Below are positions 5,999-15,320 of a DNA stretch of 15,781 nt, in pieces. Source of the DNA: Deltaproteobacteria bacterium. GTDB lineage: Bacteria > Desulfobacterota > DSM-4660 > Desulfatiglandales > Desulfatiglandaceae. Every line of letters starts with the position of its first letter. Position 1 is the first letter of the stretch. The notes below the pieces were generated by a model. That model did not search any database. It was not told the DNA's origin and worked only from the letters and a program-made list of their open reading frames with translations. The stretch is from contig JAGHEC010000002.1 in the NCBI GenBank assembly GCA_021159525.1, positions 1-15,781 on the forward strand. The letters are read 5' to 3'. The position numbers and the translations under genes are program-made.

Positions 5999-8005
5999 TT
6001 ACCACCCAAGCCCGGACTCGCGTTCGATCCGGCGGGCCAGGGCCTTTTTGAGGGCTGATGTCTTTGCATGGATAATGATCCGTTTTCTGGCCCGGGTAAC
6101 CCCGGTGTACAGGATCTCGCGGGTGAGTAGCCGGTGGGTGTCCTCCGGGGGGAGTACCAGAAGGACGTGGTCGAATTCCGAGCCCTGGCTCTTGTGAACG
6201 GTCATGGCAAACGCCAATTCCCACGGGGGCAGGGCCTCCATGGAGAATGCCGCATAGGACCCGACCCGGGCGAAGAAGGCCCGGCAGAGCCCTTCGCGGT
6301 CCATTATCACTACCCCGACATCACCGTTGAAGAATTCCCTTGCATAATCGTTCCGGGTGATCATGATAATGGCCCCCGGAAACCATTCCTTCCGTATCCA
6401 GCCCGGATGGCCGGTCAACAAGGCCATTTGGCCGGCGATCTCCCGGTTGATACCGGTGCATCCGTAGATGCCGTTCCGCACCAAAGAGAGGATTCTTGCA
6501 TGCTGCACCCTTTCGAAGATCCGATCCAGAACGGTCCGGCCCTTTTCGGAATGAAGCAGATGGCGGGCATCCATTTGTCCGGCCTCTGCTGTCAGGTCCA
6601 CCAGACTCCGGTCTTGGCCTGGTCCCGGACTCAGATAATAATGGGCTGCCCACGAGCGGATATACTGGCGCCATGCGGGGATCCCCTCGTCCGGGACTAT
6701 CCCCCACTGATCCTCCGGGAGGCCAAGGGCCGATGGAAACGATAGGGGTCTGTATTCCGGCAAATTTCCCTGATTGACCTCCCGGGCTAATTGGTTCAGG
6801 TTACGGCCTGACCGATACACGGCCTTGAGGACAATAAGCCGGCCCTTGAATGACTCGGCCCTTGTCCCGTCAGGGATCATTTCCGCAAAGACGGCGCCTG
6901 CTTCCACTGACGGGAGTTGGTCCTTGTCGCCCAGGAACACCACCCGGGTCCTGGAGGGGTCAACGGCCCTCAAAAACCGCTCCATCATGATTACATCCAC
7001 CATGGAAACCTCGTCCAGGATGATGACCGATGCCGGCAGAGGGTTGGTCTCGTTGTAATAGAAGTCATGCCGGGACGGGCGGTAGCGAAGGAGTTTGTGG
7101 AGTGTGCTTCCTTTGAGATTCAGGAGGTCCATGTCGCATGGGGCAGGGCATGCAATAGTGTGGATTGCCTGGTGGATCGCCTCGGTCATGCGCTGGGCTG
7201 CACGGCCGGTGGGGGCCCCCAGCAGGATGTGATCTACTTCAATGCCTGTCCGCACCAAACAGCGGAGCATGTTGACCATAAGGGAGGTCTTGCCTGTTCC
7301 CGGACCGCCGGAGACAATAGAGAACCGGGATTGGAGTGCCAGTTGGATGGCCTGGGTTTGTTGCGCATCTCGCCGGATGGGCGTCCCTTCCCTGCTGGCG
7401 CGCATGGACAGATCAGGGCTGTATACGCTGTCTATGAGCAACCCCACATCCTGGTCGGGATCCATGGTTGGCGGCTCTGCCCTCAGGAGACGCTCCATTC
7501 TGTGCCGCAACCGGGTTTCACAGACGTAGAATTTCTGAAAGTAGAGGAGGGTCCTGCCCCGGGCCTCAGACAGGATCAGCGGCAGATAGGCCTCGCGGTT
7601 CTTGGCAATGAATCCCTTATACGTGCCTCTTGAGAGGGCATTGAGAAAAGAGCGGGTCATGAACCGGGCCTGTGCAGGCGCCAGGAATGTCATCAATCGC
7701 CGATTCAGGGCCGCTTCCTCCAGATCCACACAGAGACTTCCCTCCTCCATGGCCGCAAACAGGGTGATCAGGATGGCCCAAAGGCAGACGTCCCCATGCC
7801 GGCCGCTCAAATCAAGGAGATCGCGGATGGTCAGGAAGTCGAGCAGTGGGAGCTCCAGCTTTGAGGATCGGGCGCAGAGGTCCTTCAACCCCGGGTCTGC
7901 ATTGTCTCCCGGGATGCCGAGGGCTGATAGTTGTTTTAGCCAGTGTTCTGTTTTACCTCCAAGTCCTGCCATTGGCCCGGGCCTGTCCTGTCCTGCGTTA
8001 CGCAC
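5999..8005 (-). CDS. recD: Exodeoxyribonuclease V subunit RecD (5'-3' helicase)
   Basis: This is the fast 5'-3' motor of RecBCD, which processes double-strand DNA ends for RecA-dependent repair. The 668 residues show all SF1B motifs in order: AQQTQAIQLAL (214-224), Walker A GGPGTGKTS (233-241), LLGAPTGRAAQRM (261-273), Walker B IILDEVSM (328-335), VVFLGDKDQLPSVEAGAVF (355-373), VYRSGRNL (396-403), FAMTVHKSQGSEFD (599-612) and YTGVTRAR (633-640). The N-terminal 170 residues look like the RecB-interacting domain. It is about 60 residues longer than E. coli RecD, partly at the N-terminus. The GTG start overlaps the recB stop by 8 nt and has GAGAGG 8 nt upstream inside recB, which suggests translational coupling. 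It is RecD1 rather than RecD2 by context, because recB and recC precede it. Confidence 0.96.
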   Translation of the reverse strand: MRNAGQDRPGPMAGLGGKTEHWLKQLSALGIPGDNADPGLKDLCARSSKLELPLLDFLTIRDLLDLSGRHGDVCLWAILITLFAAMEEGSLCVDLEEAALNRRLMTFLAPAQARFMTRSFLNALSRGTYKGFIAKNREAYLPLILSEARGRTLLYFQKFYVCETRLRHRMERLLRAEPPTMDPDQDVGLLIDSVYSPDLSMRASREGTPIRRDAQQTQAIQLALQSRFSIVSGGPGTGKTSLMVNMLRCLVRTGIEVDHILLGAPTGRAAQRMTEAIHQAIHTIACPAPCDMDLLNLKGSTLHKLLRYRPSRHDFYYNETNPLPASVIILDEVSMVDVIMMERFLRAVDPSRTRVVFLGDKDQLPSVEAGAVFAEMIPDGTRAESFKGRLIVLKAVYRSGRNLNQLAREVNQGNLPEYRPLSFPSALGLPEDQWGIVPDEGIPAWRQYIRSWAAHYYLSPGPGQDRSLVDLTAEAGQMDARHLLHSEKGRTVLDRIFERVQHARILSLVRNGIYGCTGINREIAGQMALLTGHPGWIRKEWFPGAIIMITRNDYAREFFNGDVGVVIMDREGLCRAFFARVGSYAAFSMEALPPWELAFAMTVHKSQGSEFDHVLLVLPPEDTHRLLTREILYTGVTRARKRIIIHAKTSALKKALARRIERESGLGW

Positions 8006-11000
8006 AAAGTATGCCTCTCATCTCATGCTCAAGCTGCTCCGGGGTTCCCAGTTTTTTGGGTGGAATAAAATGGATGCCCTCCCCCCGGACACGGCCCATG
8101 CCCCTCAGGTAGAAATAAAACACGCCTCCCCAGTCTTTCTCCGCATTGAAGCGCGGCCCCAGGGCTTGTTGCAGCCATCTGAGGGCAGCGAGGGCGTAGA
8201 GCTTGCTTTGGAGGGTATAGCCTGCTTCTGCCATGCTCCTTGCCATGGATTCCCGGTTATACCCGCTCTCCAGGAGGTTGGATTTCCAGTCAGCCACATA
8301 GTAAACATTGTCTTTTCTGAAGATCAGGTCAATATACCCCCGTACAAGGCGCGGCCAAACGCCAGGTCCGGCCATCGGGGTCTGCCCTCCGGCTGTGTCC
8401 GGAAGAGAGTAGTAGAAGCCGGCCTCATGGAGCCGATCTTTCTTCTTGAGACGGGCAAGAAAAAAATCTTCTCCCAGGGGGGGGATGGCCGCGGTCAAAG
8501 CATTCCACAGGATGCGGCAGACCGCTTCTTGCCAGGGCTCATCCACCCCATGGGCCGCCATCTCCTGCAGAATGAGATGACGGGTCTCCGGGTCCTCCAT
8601 GAGACATGCGCCCCGGTCCGCCAACCCGCGGCCCGATTTCAGGACCACGCTGTAGTCCATTTGCTCCAGAATGGCGTGAAACATAAGCCCCACCTCGATG
8701 CCGGCCGGGATCTGCGCAGGCATTTCTTCGGTCTGGGCCGTTCCTGTGTCCCATGCGGCCATGACCTCGTCAGGCTCCTTTTCCGTCTCCACGGACTGGA
8801 ATGAGAGCTTTTCTGCCCGGCCAAAAGCCGGTCGCGGCCTTTCCTGATGGAGGCTTGAGAAAGAGTCTACCCGGATCTTCCTCCCCTCATAATGCTCCGG
8901 GATCAGCAGATCCTCCAATCCGCTTGTCCCGGGAATGGGGATTTCACGGGCGGAAGTTATGCCTTCAGCCCTGGACTTCCTGCCGGAAGGAGCATCCGGA
9001 TTGAGCCACAGCACATCGCCTTTTTCACCCACCCTTGGAAAGGCCTCTTTCAGGGCTGGAGAAATAAGCCGGCATACCGGCCCGAGCCACTGTGCCTCTC
9101 GCTGAAAGATATAAAAGGGGAGGTAGAGCTTGAACTGGGCCCGGGTGGCCGCCACGTAACAAAGCCGTTTGTCCTCGTCCGCTTTTTCGATCTCGTGCCT
9201 TCCTCCGCCTCCGGACTTGAGGAGATCTATGATCCGCATGCTCTCCCGGGAAGGCCCGCCTGCCTCCACAGGATGATAAACATGGTATGAATCCTGGTGG
9301 GCCATGGGCTGGGTCAAGCCTCCGGCAACAAAGACCACAGGGAACTGGAGCCCCTTGCTTACATGCATCGTCATGATCCGGACCTTTCCTGATTCGGTCT
9401 CTATCTGGTGTATATCGATTCCCTCCTCTATCTCTCGTAAGCCGGTTTGATAAAGCTGAAGGAGGGCCGCCAGTCTCCTGAAATCCAGATTCCGTCGATA
9501 GGCCTCTTCCTTCAAGTACTCGAATATCTGACGATAATTGGTGTATTTCCGATCCCATCCCCGCTCTTTTGCCCCTCGGCCAATCAGGCCCGAGTCTTCC
9601 ATCAGGGACTGGAAGAGGGCGCCCCATTGCCGCATCATGGCGTATTCATTCCATTGAAAGAGGATCTTCTTGACGGGATGGCTGGGCGGCATATCATCAT
9701 AGCCGTAAAGTTCCTGGAGGGATCGGCCGAAAAAGGGGGTCAGGAGCGCTTTTTTGACGGCCGAGGCATCTCCGGGGTCCAGGATGGCGTGAAAAACAAT
9801 GCTGAGATAGGCCGCCTCATCAGAGGCAAAGAGTCCGGGTTTTTTGTAGAAGGAGTAGGGGATGTTTTGTTTTCTCAGCTCGTCTTCCACAAAGGGGACG
9901 TCCGATTTGCCCCGAACCAGGATGGCCATGTCCTCAAAGCCAAGGGATCGCTCTTCCTTTCCCTTTTCCTTGAGGCGGATTTTTGAACCCGCAAGATGGT
10001 GAATCTCCCGGGCTATAAAGCGTGCCAGCTTGAGCTTGGCCGGCCGCGGGGACGGGGAGTGGCTTAGATCCACGATGGTGAGGACCGGTCTTCCCGAATT
10101 GTCTGCCGTGATCTCTGCCAGCCTGTGCCCGGGATCGGGGGCCTCGCTTGCCTGGTATCCGATCTCCGAAGGGCCGGTCGTGGCCTGAGGTTTGAACCAG
10201 CAGTCCCGGCAGAAAAGGGTGTTGAAGCTATGAATCAGGCGTTCATGGGAGCGCCAGTTGATGGAAAGGGAGTAAAGCCCGGCCTTTCCCCTGTCGGCAA
10301 GCCCTTCCATCTCCTTTTTTGCCGCGAGGTAGACATACACATCGGCCCCGCGAAAGGCATAGATTGCCTGTTTGGGATCGCCGATCACAAAAAGCCGGTT
10401 TCTGGAGGGATCCGGGCTGTCAATGAATATCCTCTTAAATATGCGCCACTGGACCGGGTCTGTGTCCTGGAATTCATCGATAAAGGCGGCCTTGAAGCGG
10501 TCCCGAAGGCTGGTCAGGAGGTCGGCCCCCGCATCTGAAAAGAGGGCCTTTTCCACCACTGTCAGCATATCGTAATAGCTGATCCATCCGTGGGCTGCTT
10601 TTGTCCGGGCTGCCTCAGCCTGGAGCCGGTGCACGGTTTCCGCGGTGAGAGATGCGCCAAGGTCCTTCAAGAGCCGGCTGACAGCTTCCAGTTCTTCCTT
10701 GACCGGGCCTAACTCGGGACAGGCATGGAGATTGGGGCCCCCTTTATTCCATTTCTCGGGTATGAGGCAGGCGAGGCCCTTTTTGCCCGCGCATGAGGTT
10801 TCCTCGGCCGTGGATATCAGTCTGGACAGATCGGGCAGATCGAAGGTCTCTTCTGTCAGTTTCGAAAAAAAGGCTTCCACAGGGGCAACTATCTTATTGA
10901 GGATGTTGCGCTTTGCCGCTGCGTTGAAATTGAGCTTGTCGTACCTCGCGGAAAACCCCGGCCTGATGAGGGAGGTTGCGTGCATGCAGACCGAGACAAT

Positions 11001-11615
11001 TTCCTCCTTGATTTCCCGCCAGCTCCTTCCCTCCACATGAGGGAGGAGCCTGTCGCCGGCATCCGGGTGGTATGACGCGGCCAGTCGGATTATCGTCTCC
11101 AGGAATTGACCCTTTTTTTGCGGAAACTCCGACAGCTCCAGGATCTCCTCTAAATCCTCTCCGTATATGCGCGGCCATTCCCTGCGCATCTGCTCTTTAA
11201 GCAAAGTCTCATAAATGGGGCCGTCCCGGACTACCTCGGCCCGGAAAGGGGCGCTGTTCTCAAAGGCAAAGTCCTTCAGCACGGTTTGGCAGAATCCGTG
11301 GATGGTATGGATGGCCGACCTGTCGAATTCATCCACAGAGCGCCGCAGCTTTCTGACAGTGGACCGGTCCAGATCCGGATCGTTCAGGGCCCCCTCCAGG
11401 TTTTCCCGTATGCGGATCTTGAGTTCAGAGGCCGCCTTTTCCGTGAAGGTGACCAGGAGGATGTTTTCAAGGTTCACATCCTCCTTCTCCATGAGAAGGC
11501 GCACCACAAGGTTTTCGATGGCGTAGGTCTTGCCGGTCCCTGCAGAGGCCTCGATCAGGCCGTGCTTTTCGAGGTCGATCTGGTGGATGTCGTCGCGTAC
11601 AGGCTGATAAGGCAT
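7998..11615 (-). CDS. recB: Exodeoxyribonuclease V subunit RecB (3'-5' helicase and nuclease)
   Basis: This is the 3'-5' motor and only nuclease of RecBCD; it also loads RecA after Chi. The 1205 residues carry the UvrD-type SF1A motifs: Walker A EASAGTGKT (22-30), LLVTFTEKAASELK (53-66), AIHTIHGFC (101-109), FIDEFQDTDPVQW (378-390), LFVIGDPKQAIYAFRGAD (408-425), INWRSHERL (452-460), RIMTMHVSKGLQFPVVF (746-762) and LCYVAATRAQ (818-827). The C-terminal PD-(D/E)XK nuclease is complete: H980 in GLMFHAILE, D1096 in RGYIDLIF, D1109 and K1111 in VADWKSN, and the YTLQSKLYALA helix (1133-1143). These correspond to E. coli H956, D1067, D1080 and K1082, so the enzyme should be active. Its length is near the E. 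coli protein (1180). The ATG lies 2 nt after the recC stop, and GAGAAGAGA serves as ribosome site inside recC. Confidence 0.97.
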   Translation of the reverse strand: MPYQPVRDDIHQIDLEKHGLIEASAGTGKTYAIENLVVRLLMEKEDVNLENILLVTFTEKAASELKIRIRENLEGALNDPDLDRSTVRKLRRSVDEFDRSAIHTIHGFCQTVLKDFAFENSAPFRAEVVRDGPIYETLLKEQMRREWPRIYGEDLEEILELSEFPQKKGQFLETIIRLAASYHPDAGDRLLPHVEGRSWREIKEEIVSVCMHATSLIRPGFSARYDKLNFNAAAKRNILNKIVAPVEAFFSKLTEETFDLPDLSRLISTAEETSCAGKKGLACLIPEKWNKGGPNLHACPELGPVKEELEAVSRLLKDLGASLTAETVHRLQAEAARTKAAHGWISYYDMLTVVEKALFSDAGADLLTSLRDRFKAAFIDEFQDTDPVQWRIFKRIFIDSPDPSRNRLFVIGDPKQAIYAFRGADVYVYLAAKKEMEGLADRGKAGLYSLSINWRSHERLIHSFNTLFCRDCWFKPQATTGPSEIGYQASEAPDPGHRLAEITADNSGRPVLTIVDLSHSPSPRPAKLKLARFIAREIHHLAGSKIRLKEKGKEERSLGFEDMAILVRGKSDVPFVEDELRKQNIPYSFYKKPGLFASDEAAYLSIVFHAILDPGDASAVKKALLTPFFGRSLQELYGYDDMPPSHPVKKILFQWNEYAMMRQWGALFQSLMEDSGLIGRGAKERGWDRKYTNYRQIFEYLKEEAYRRNLDFRRLAALLQLYQTGLREIEEGIDIHQIETESGKVRIMTMHVSKGLQFPVVFVAGGLTQPMAHQDSYHVYHPVEAGGPSRESMRIIDLLKSGGGGRHEIEKADEDKRLCYVAATRAQFKLYLPFYIFQREAQWLGPVCRLISPALKEAFPRVGEKGDVLWLNPDAPSGRKSRAEGITSAREIPIPGTSGLEDLLIPEHYEGRKIRVDSFSSLHQERPRPAFGRAEKLSFQSVETEKEPDEVMAAWDTGTAQTEEMPAQIPAGIEVGLMFHAILEQMDYSVVLKSGRGLADRGACLMEDPETRHLILQEMAAHGVDEPWQEAVCRILWNALTAAIPPLGEDFFLARLKKKDRLHEAGFYYSLPDTAGGQTPMAGPGVWPRLVRGYIDLIFRKDNVYYVADWKSNLLESGYNRESMARSMAEAGYTLQSKLYALAALRWLQQALGPRFNAEKDWGGVFYFYLRGMGRVRGEGIHFIPPKKLGTPEQLEHEMRGILCA

Positions 11616-11617
11616 GG

Positions 11618-14600
11618 CTATCTCTTCTCAGGGGTCTCGGCCGCAAAAAAGATCCTGAACCGCTCTCGCACCCTGTCGAAGGCATCCTCGGGCACGAGGG
11701 GGTCGGCAAGTCGCACCAGCGCAGATGTTTCTTCAGAATAGACCTCCCGGAAGTGGGCGTAAAAGGTCTCCCGGTCTCCTTCCTTGATCCGGTCGTCCGG
11801 GATGAGATGGGGCTTGATGGGCCCGGATGCCGCTGCCTTAAAGGGAAGATACCGGGGGCGTTCCCGGCTGAGGTAGTCTGAGACCAGGCGCCTCAGGTAT
11901 TCCCGGGCTGTCTCAAGGGTTGGCCCGTATGTCCAGGATGCGGTCTTTTTCCTGTAGGCCACATGGAAGGTGACGCTCCCGTCCCTCATCAGGTCTCGGG
12001 CCCCCGGAACCAACCGGCAGGCGAGCCAGAAAAGAAGGGGCTCGAAGATGTATCGGTCCGGCGCCTTTCCAGGGGTTTTTGAAGAACCGGTCACAATCAG
12101 GGCATGCCAGCCGCCGGCTGGATCGCGCCAGACCCACGGCAGGCGACCGTGGATCTTCACCGCCACCTCCGAGACCCGACCCTGATCGTCCGGAGTCGCG
12201 ACCATCAGATTCAGGGGATCGAGATGGATCAGGGGCATGAGGCGGGAAGCGGGAATGGTTTCACCTGCGGGTTCTCCCATAATAACGGCGCGGTAACGCG
12301 TTTCGGCCGACCGCAACTCGTCCAGGGGTCCGCACAGGGACTCGGCCCGTTCATGGAGGTCTTCAAGCAGGGCCTTCTTGTCCAGTTGGGCAAAGGCCCC
12401 TTCCGGCGTCATGCTCTTTTTGCGACGATCTTCATATACGGCCTCGTAGATATCTGCTATGGCCTCGATGCACGCCGGACGACCGGCCCTGGACAGGGCG
12501 CAGCGATCCAGCCAGAGCTTAAGCGGGGTCATCTTGAGGTCGTAATCCAGGGGAAATGCGGCATAAAAGGGTTCATCCTCCTTACCGGCGGTCTCCTGGA
12601 GGGTTTCCTCCTCTTCCAGGATGCCGAGATGCCGTCTCAGGCACTGGGACACCGGGTCTTCCAGGAACATGCGGAGTTGTTTGAGGGTGATATTTTCAAC
12701 TGTCCGATTGTCCGCTTCGGTGTTTGCCCGGGTAATGCCAAGCTTGGGAAAACAGCCTTGAATGCGGTCTTTCAGGGCCTCGGGCATGGCGCCGGCCGCC
12801 GCATCCCACAGGCCTGTCTCCAGATAACAGGCAATCCTGTCAGACAAGGAGTAGTTGACCATCACATCCGAGATCTCATTGACTGCGCCCGGCGCCACAT
12901 ATCGCTGACTGGATCCCTTAAGCGGGACCTCGACCACCTGAAATGCCTCTGTCTCGGGGAGGATCTCTTCCTCAATATACTGCCGCAACTGGTTGACCAC
13001 TGAGCAGGGTTGGATCATGCGGTCCTTCTGCAGGTCTCTCGCCACGTAGGTCAGATAGAGCTTGTCCTTCACGGAGAGGAGCATCTCTAAAAAAAGATAA
13101 CAGTTGCGTTCGGGCAGGCTGACATCTCCAATCCGGCGCCGGACCAGGCGCAGATCCAGCGAGGAGGTCTCGGCCCTTCCGGGAAAGGCCCCTTCATGCA
13201 TTCCCATCACATACACGATCCTGAAAGGGATCGGCCGCATGGGCTGGAGCGACGAGATAGTCACCCCTTCTGTAAGATAATCTCCATAACCCCCTGAAAT
13301 AGAAGCAAGGTTTGATTTGACAACTTCGCGGATCAATGACGCGTCAAAGCCCTCTTTGGAGCCTTGCACCTGATCGTAGATTGTAAAATTCGAAAGGGCT
13401 GAAACAAGGGAGTTCCGGACCCCGGATTCCCCCCTGAGCCCCGGGGGGACGGAAAGGAGGTCATGGCAGATCTGCACCAACCGGTCGGCCCATTCGGTTC
13501 CCGAGCCGCGGAGGTCTGCCATCTGGGTCACCCCGTGATGAAGCCGCTCGATGGCCACGGAGAATTTCTCCAAGAGTTCTGCGTCCCCGGTTTGAAGGTC
13601 TTCAAAGGGGACCCGGCCTTCAAAAGAGGGAAAGGCACAAGCCGGGGCTTTATTGGCGCCGGGATCCGGATCGGGCGCTTCCGGGACAGACAGGATGCGC
13701 GACAGGCGAAGCCTTTGAAGCCCCTGGCACCAGGTGTAGGCGTCCCCGGAGGGATAGCCCTTCCTCGCCCTGGCCGCTGAGTCAAAGGAATGGAAAATGT
13801 GAAGGCCATCCGCCCACCTGAGCCATGCGGCCGCGTCTTCGGTCCGGATATCCCATTTATGCATAAAACAGGGGTTCAGGATGAGGTCAAAAACCTCCTT
13901 TCGTGAGAACCGGCCGTCTGCCATGTCGAGGATCGCCAATACAGCCTGACCGTAAACGCTCTCAATGTCGGCCCGCGAATCCACCAGGTTGTATGAAAGC
14001 CGGCGGGGTCTGCGGTTAAAGACCGAATCGACAGCCGGTTTGTAGACAGATATATCCGGGACAAAAACCGCGATGTCGGTGAGTTGAAGCCGGGGATCTG
14101 CCTCCAGGTTGTAGATGATGCTGTTGTAGACCGTTTCCACTTCCCGATAGATGCCGGGACAGGCAACGATCTGGACGGATCGATCCTGGCCGCGCCTCTC
14201 TGCGGCCTCTCCTTCTGTCGACAGGGTTAGGATGCGGCGCTGGACGGCCTTGAGCACTGTGTCAGCCTGTTCGGGTCTGCTGAAGCACGCCTCGAAATCG
14301 TAATCCGTGAGCTGGCACAAAAGGCGGATATGCTCCCGTCCGGGCTTTCCCCACAGGCTGAGGAGGGTGTTTTCCTCCGTCCCGGCAAGGTCGCCTGTGA
14401 GCTGCTCTTCGGAGGTGATAGCCAGTTTCCGGACCGCGCGACGCTGGATCCACTTCTTTTCCTGAGGGGTGCGAATGTCCTCCCAGAATTCGCGGCAGGG
14501 ATTGAGGCTGTAAATGAAGATACGGCAATGCCCTGCCAGCCGGCCGATCAGATCCAGGTGAAAGGGCGAGACCTGCGACAGGCCGAACAGATGCACGAAT

Positions 14601-15262
14601 TTGTTTTGAAGGCGGGAAGCTCCTGCACTGCCCCGCCCCCCCTGAAGGACCTGGTCGGCGTATTCGCTCAGCGACAAAAGCGGCCTTTGGGCAGCCTGAA
14701 CATACCGGTCCCTCGCATCTATTATCTTCAGGTAAAGGCCCTGCTGGCAGCGCTCCATGCCTTTAGACACATAGTTCCTGTCGCGCCAGTTTTTCAACAT
14801 GTCGGAGCGGTGAAACTGGTAGGCTTCGAAGAGACTGACCATCCGTTCCACAAGCTGCCACAGCCTCACGGCATAGCCCGGTCCTTTGGTCCCGTCGGGT
14901 TCGAGCAAGTATGTGCCCAGCGCCGCAACCGTATCGTCTGCCCTGTCCAGCTCAATGAGAACGCTTAAAAGAAACATCCTCACATGGGCGGCGGTCATCA
15001 TTTCAGGTTGTTCATCATTGGGATCGATTTGGGCCAGGAGAGACCACAGGCCGGATTCCAGATACTGGAAATTCACATTCATAAAGATGGATCTTTTGGC
15101 AGCAAGGGTGAGCTGGAGCCACTTGGCCAGATTTTGGTTGGGGACGATGGTGAGAGGACCTTCGAGAATATTTTCTTTCAGGCGATATTCGAGATCAACG
15201 ACCGTTGCGTATTTGTCGGCCAGGGTCTCGAGTTGATTGCTGAAGCAGAGTTGAATCGGCAC
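11618..15262 (-). CDS. recC: Exodeoxyribonuclease V subunit RecC (Chi-recognition scaffold)
   Basis: This non-catalytic scaffold splits the DNA strands and scans the 3' strand for Chi. The 1214 residues align along their length with E. coli RecC (1122): FSNQLETLA (7-15), LAKWLQLTL (45-53), LFGLSQVSPFHL (225-236), YSLNPCREFWEDI (251-263), REVETVYNSI (373-382), DIAVFVPDISVY (396-407), LQPMRPIPFRIVYVMGMHEGAFP (672-694) and CYLFLEMLLSVKDKLYLTYVARD (721-743). Like other RecC proteins it has the helicase fold without Walker motifs. Many residues that contact Chi in E. coli are replaced. The start is a GTG preceded by GAGGT at 6 nt; the closest upstream ATG is out of frame. It is first of the recC-recB-recD run, 47 bp downstream of the small coiled-coil gene. 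Confidence 0.96.
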   Translation of the reverse strand: MPIQLCFSNQLETLADKYATVVDLEYRLKENILEGPLTIVPNQNLAKWLQLTLAAKRSIFMNVNFQYLESGLWSLLAQIDPNDEQPEMMTAAHVRMFLLSVLIELDRADDTVAALGTYLLEPDGTKGPGYAVRLWQLVERMVSLFEAYQFHRSDMLKNWRDRNYVSKGMERCQQGLYLKIIDARDRYVQAAQRPLLSLSEYADQVLQGGRGSAGASRLQNKFVHLFGLSQVSPFHLDLIGRLAGHCRIFIYSLNPCREFWEDIRTPQEKKWIQRRAVRKLAITSEEQLTGDLAGTEENTLLSLWGKPGREHIRLLCQLTDYDFEACFSRPEQADTVLKAVQRRILTLSTEGEAAERRGQDRSVQIVACPGIYREVETVYNSIIYNLEADPRLQLTDIAVFVPDISVYKPAVDSVFNRRPRRLSYNLVDSRADIESVYGQAVLAILDMADGRFSRKEVFDLILNPCFMHKWDIRTEDAAAWLRWADGLHIFHSFDSAARARKGYPSGDAYTWCQGLQRLRLSRILSVPEAPDPDPGANKAPACAFPSFEGRVPFEDLQTGDAELLEKFSVAIERLHHGVTQMADLRGSGTEWADRLVQICHDLLSVPPGLRGESGVRNSLVSALSNFTIYDQVQGSKEGFDASLIREVVKSNLASISGGYGDYLTEGVTISSLQPMRPIPFRIVYVMGMHEGAFPGRAETSSLDLRLVRRRIGDVSLPERNCYLFLEMLLSVKDKLYLTYVARDLQKDRMIQPCSVVNQLRQYIEEEILPETEAFQVVEVPLKGSSQRYVAPGAVNEISDVMVNYSLSDRIACYLETGLWDAAAGAMPEALKDRIQGCFPKLGITRANTEADNRTVENITLKQLRMFLEDPVSQCLRRHLGILEEEETLQETAGKEDEPFYAAFPLDYDLKMTPLKLWLDRCALSRAGRPACIEAIADIYEAVYEDRRKKSMTPEGAFAQLDKKALLEDLHERAESLCGPLDELRSAETRYRAVIMGEPAGETIPASRLMPLIHLDPLNLMVATPDDQGRVSEVAVKIHGRLPWVWRDPAGGWHALIVTGSSKTPGKAPDRYIFEPLLFWLACRLVPGARDLMRDGSVTFHVAYRKKTASWTYGPTLETAREYLRRLVSDYLSRERPRYLPFKAAASGPIKPHLIPDDRIKEGDRETFYAHFREVYSEETSALVRLADPLVPEDAFDRVRERFRIFFAAETPEKR

Positions 15263-15298
15263 GCCGGGACCTCATGAATTCATTATGGTTAAGCGGCA

Positions 15299-15320
15299 AC
15301 CCGGATCCCTCAATCCGGGT
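15299..15320. other. 8-bp perfect hairpin around a stop codon
   Basis: ACCCGGAT (15299-15306) and ATCCGGGT (15313-15320) form an 8-bp perfect stem with a 6-nt loop. On the minus strand the loop TGAGGG holds the stop codon of the small coiled-coil gene. The downstream sequence TGCCGCTTAACC lacks a U-tract, so this is not a standard terminator. It sits 37 bp upstream of the recC start and could slow ribosomes or protect an RNA end. Confidence 0.45.

Noticed and set aside
6917..7633. 238-residue open frame on the plus strand
   Set aside because: It is antisense to the RecD helicase motifs, with no domain or ribosome site that supports it.
7602..8804. 400-residue open frame on the plus strand
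   Set aside because: It lies opposite the recB C-terminus and recD N-terminus, where RecB nuclease motifs and RecD sequence are clear. Its translation is rich in Arg/Pro/Ser with no recognisable domain, as expected for a shadow in high-GC DNA.
12104..13003. 299-residue open frame on the plus strand
   Set aside because: It is antisense to conserved recC sequence and no motif is recognised; it is a reading-frame shadow.
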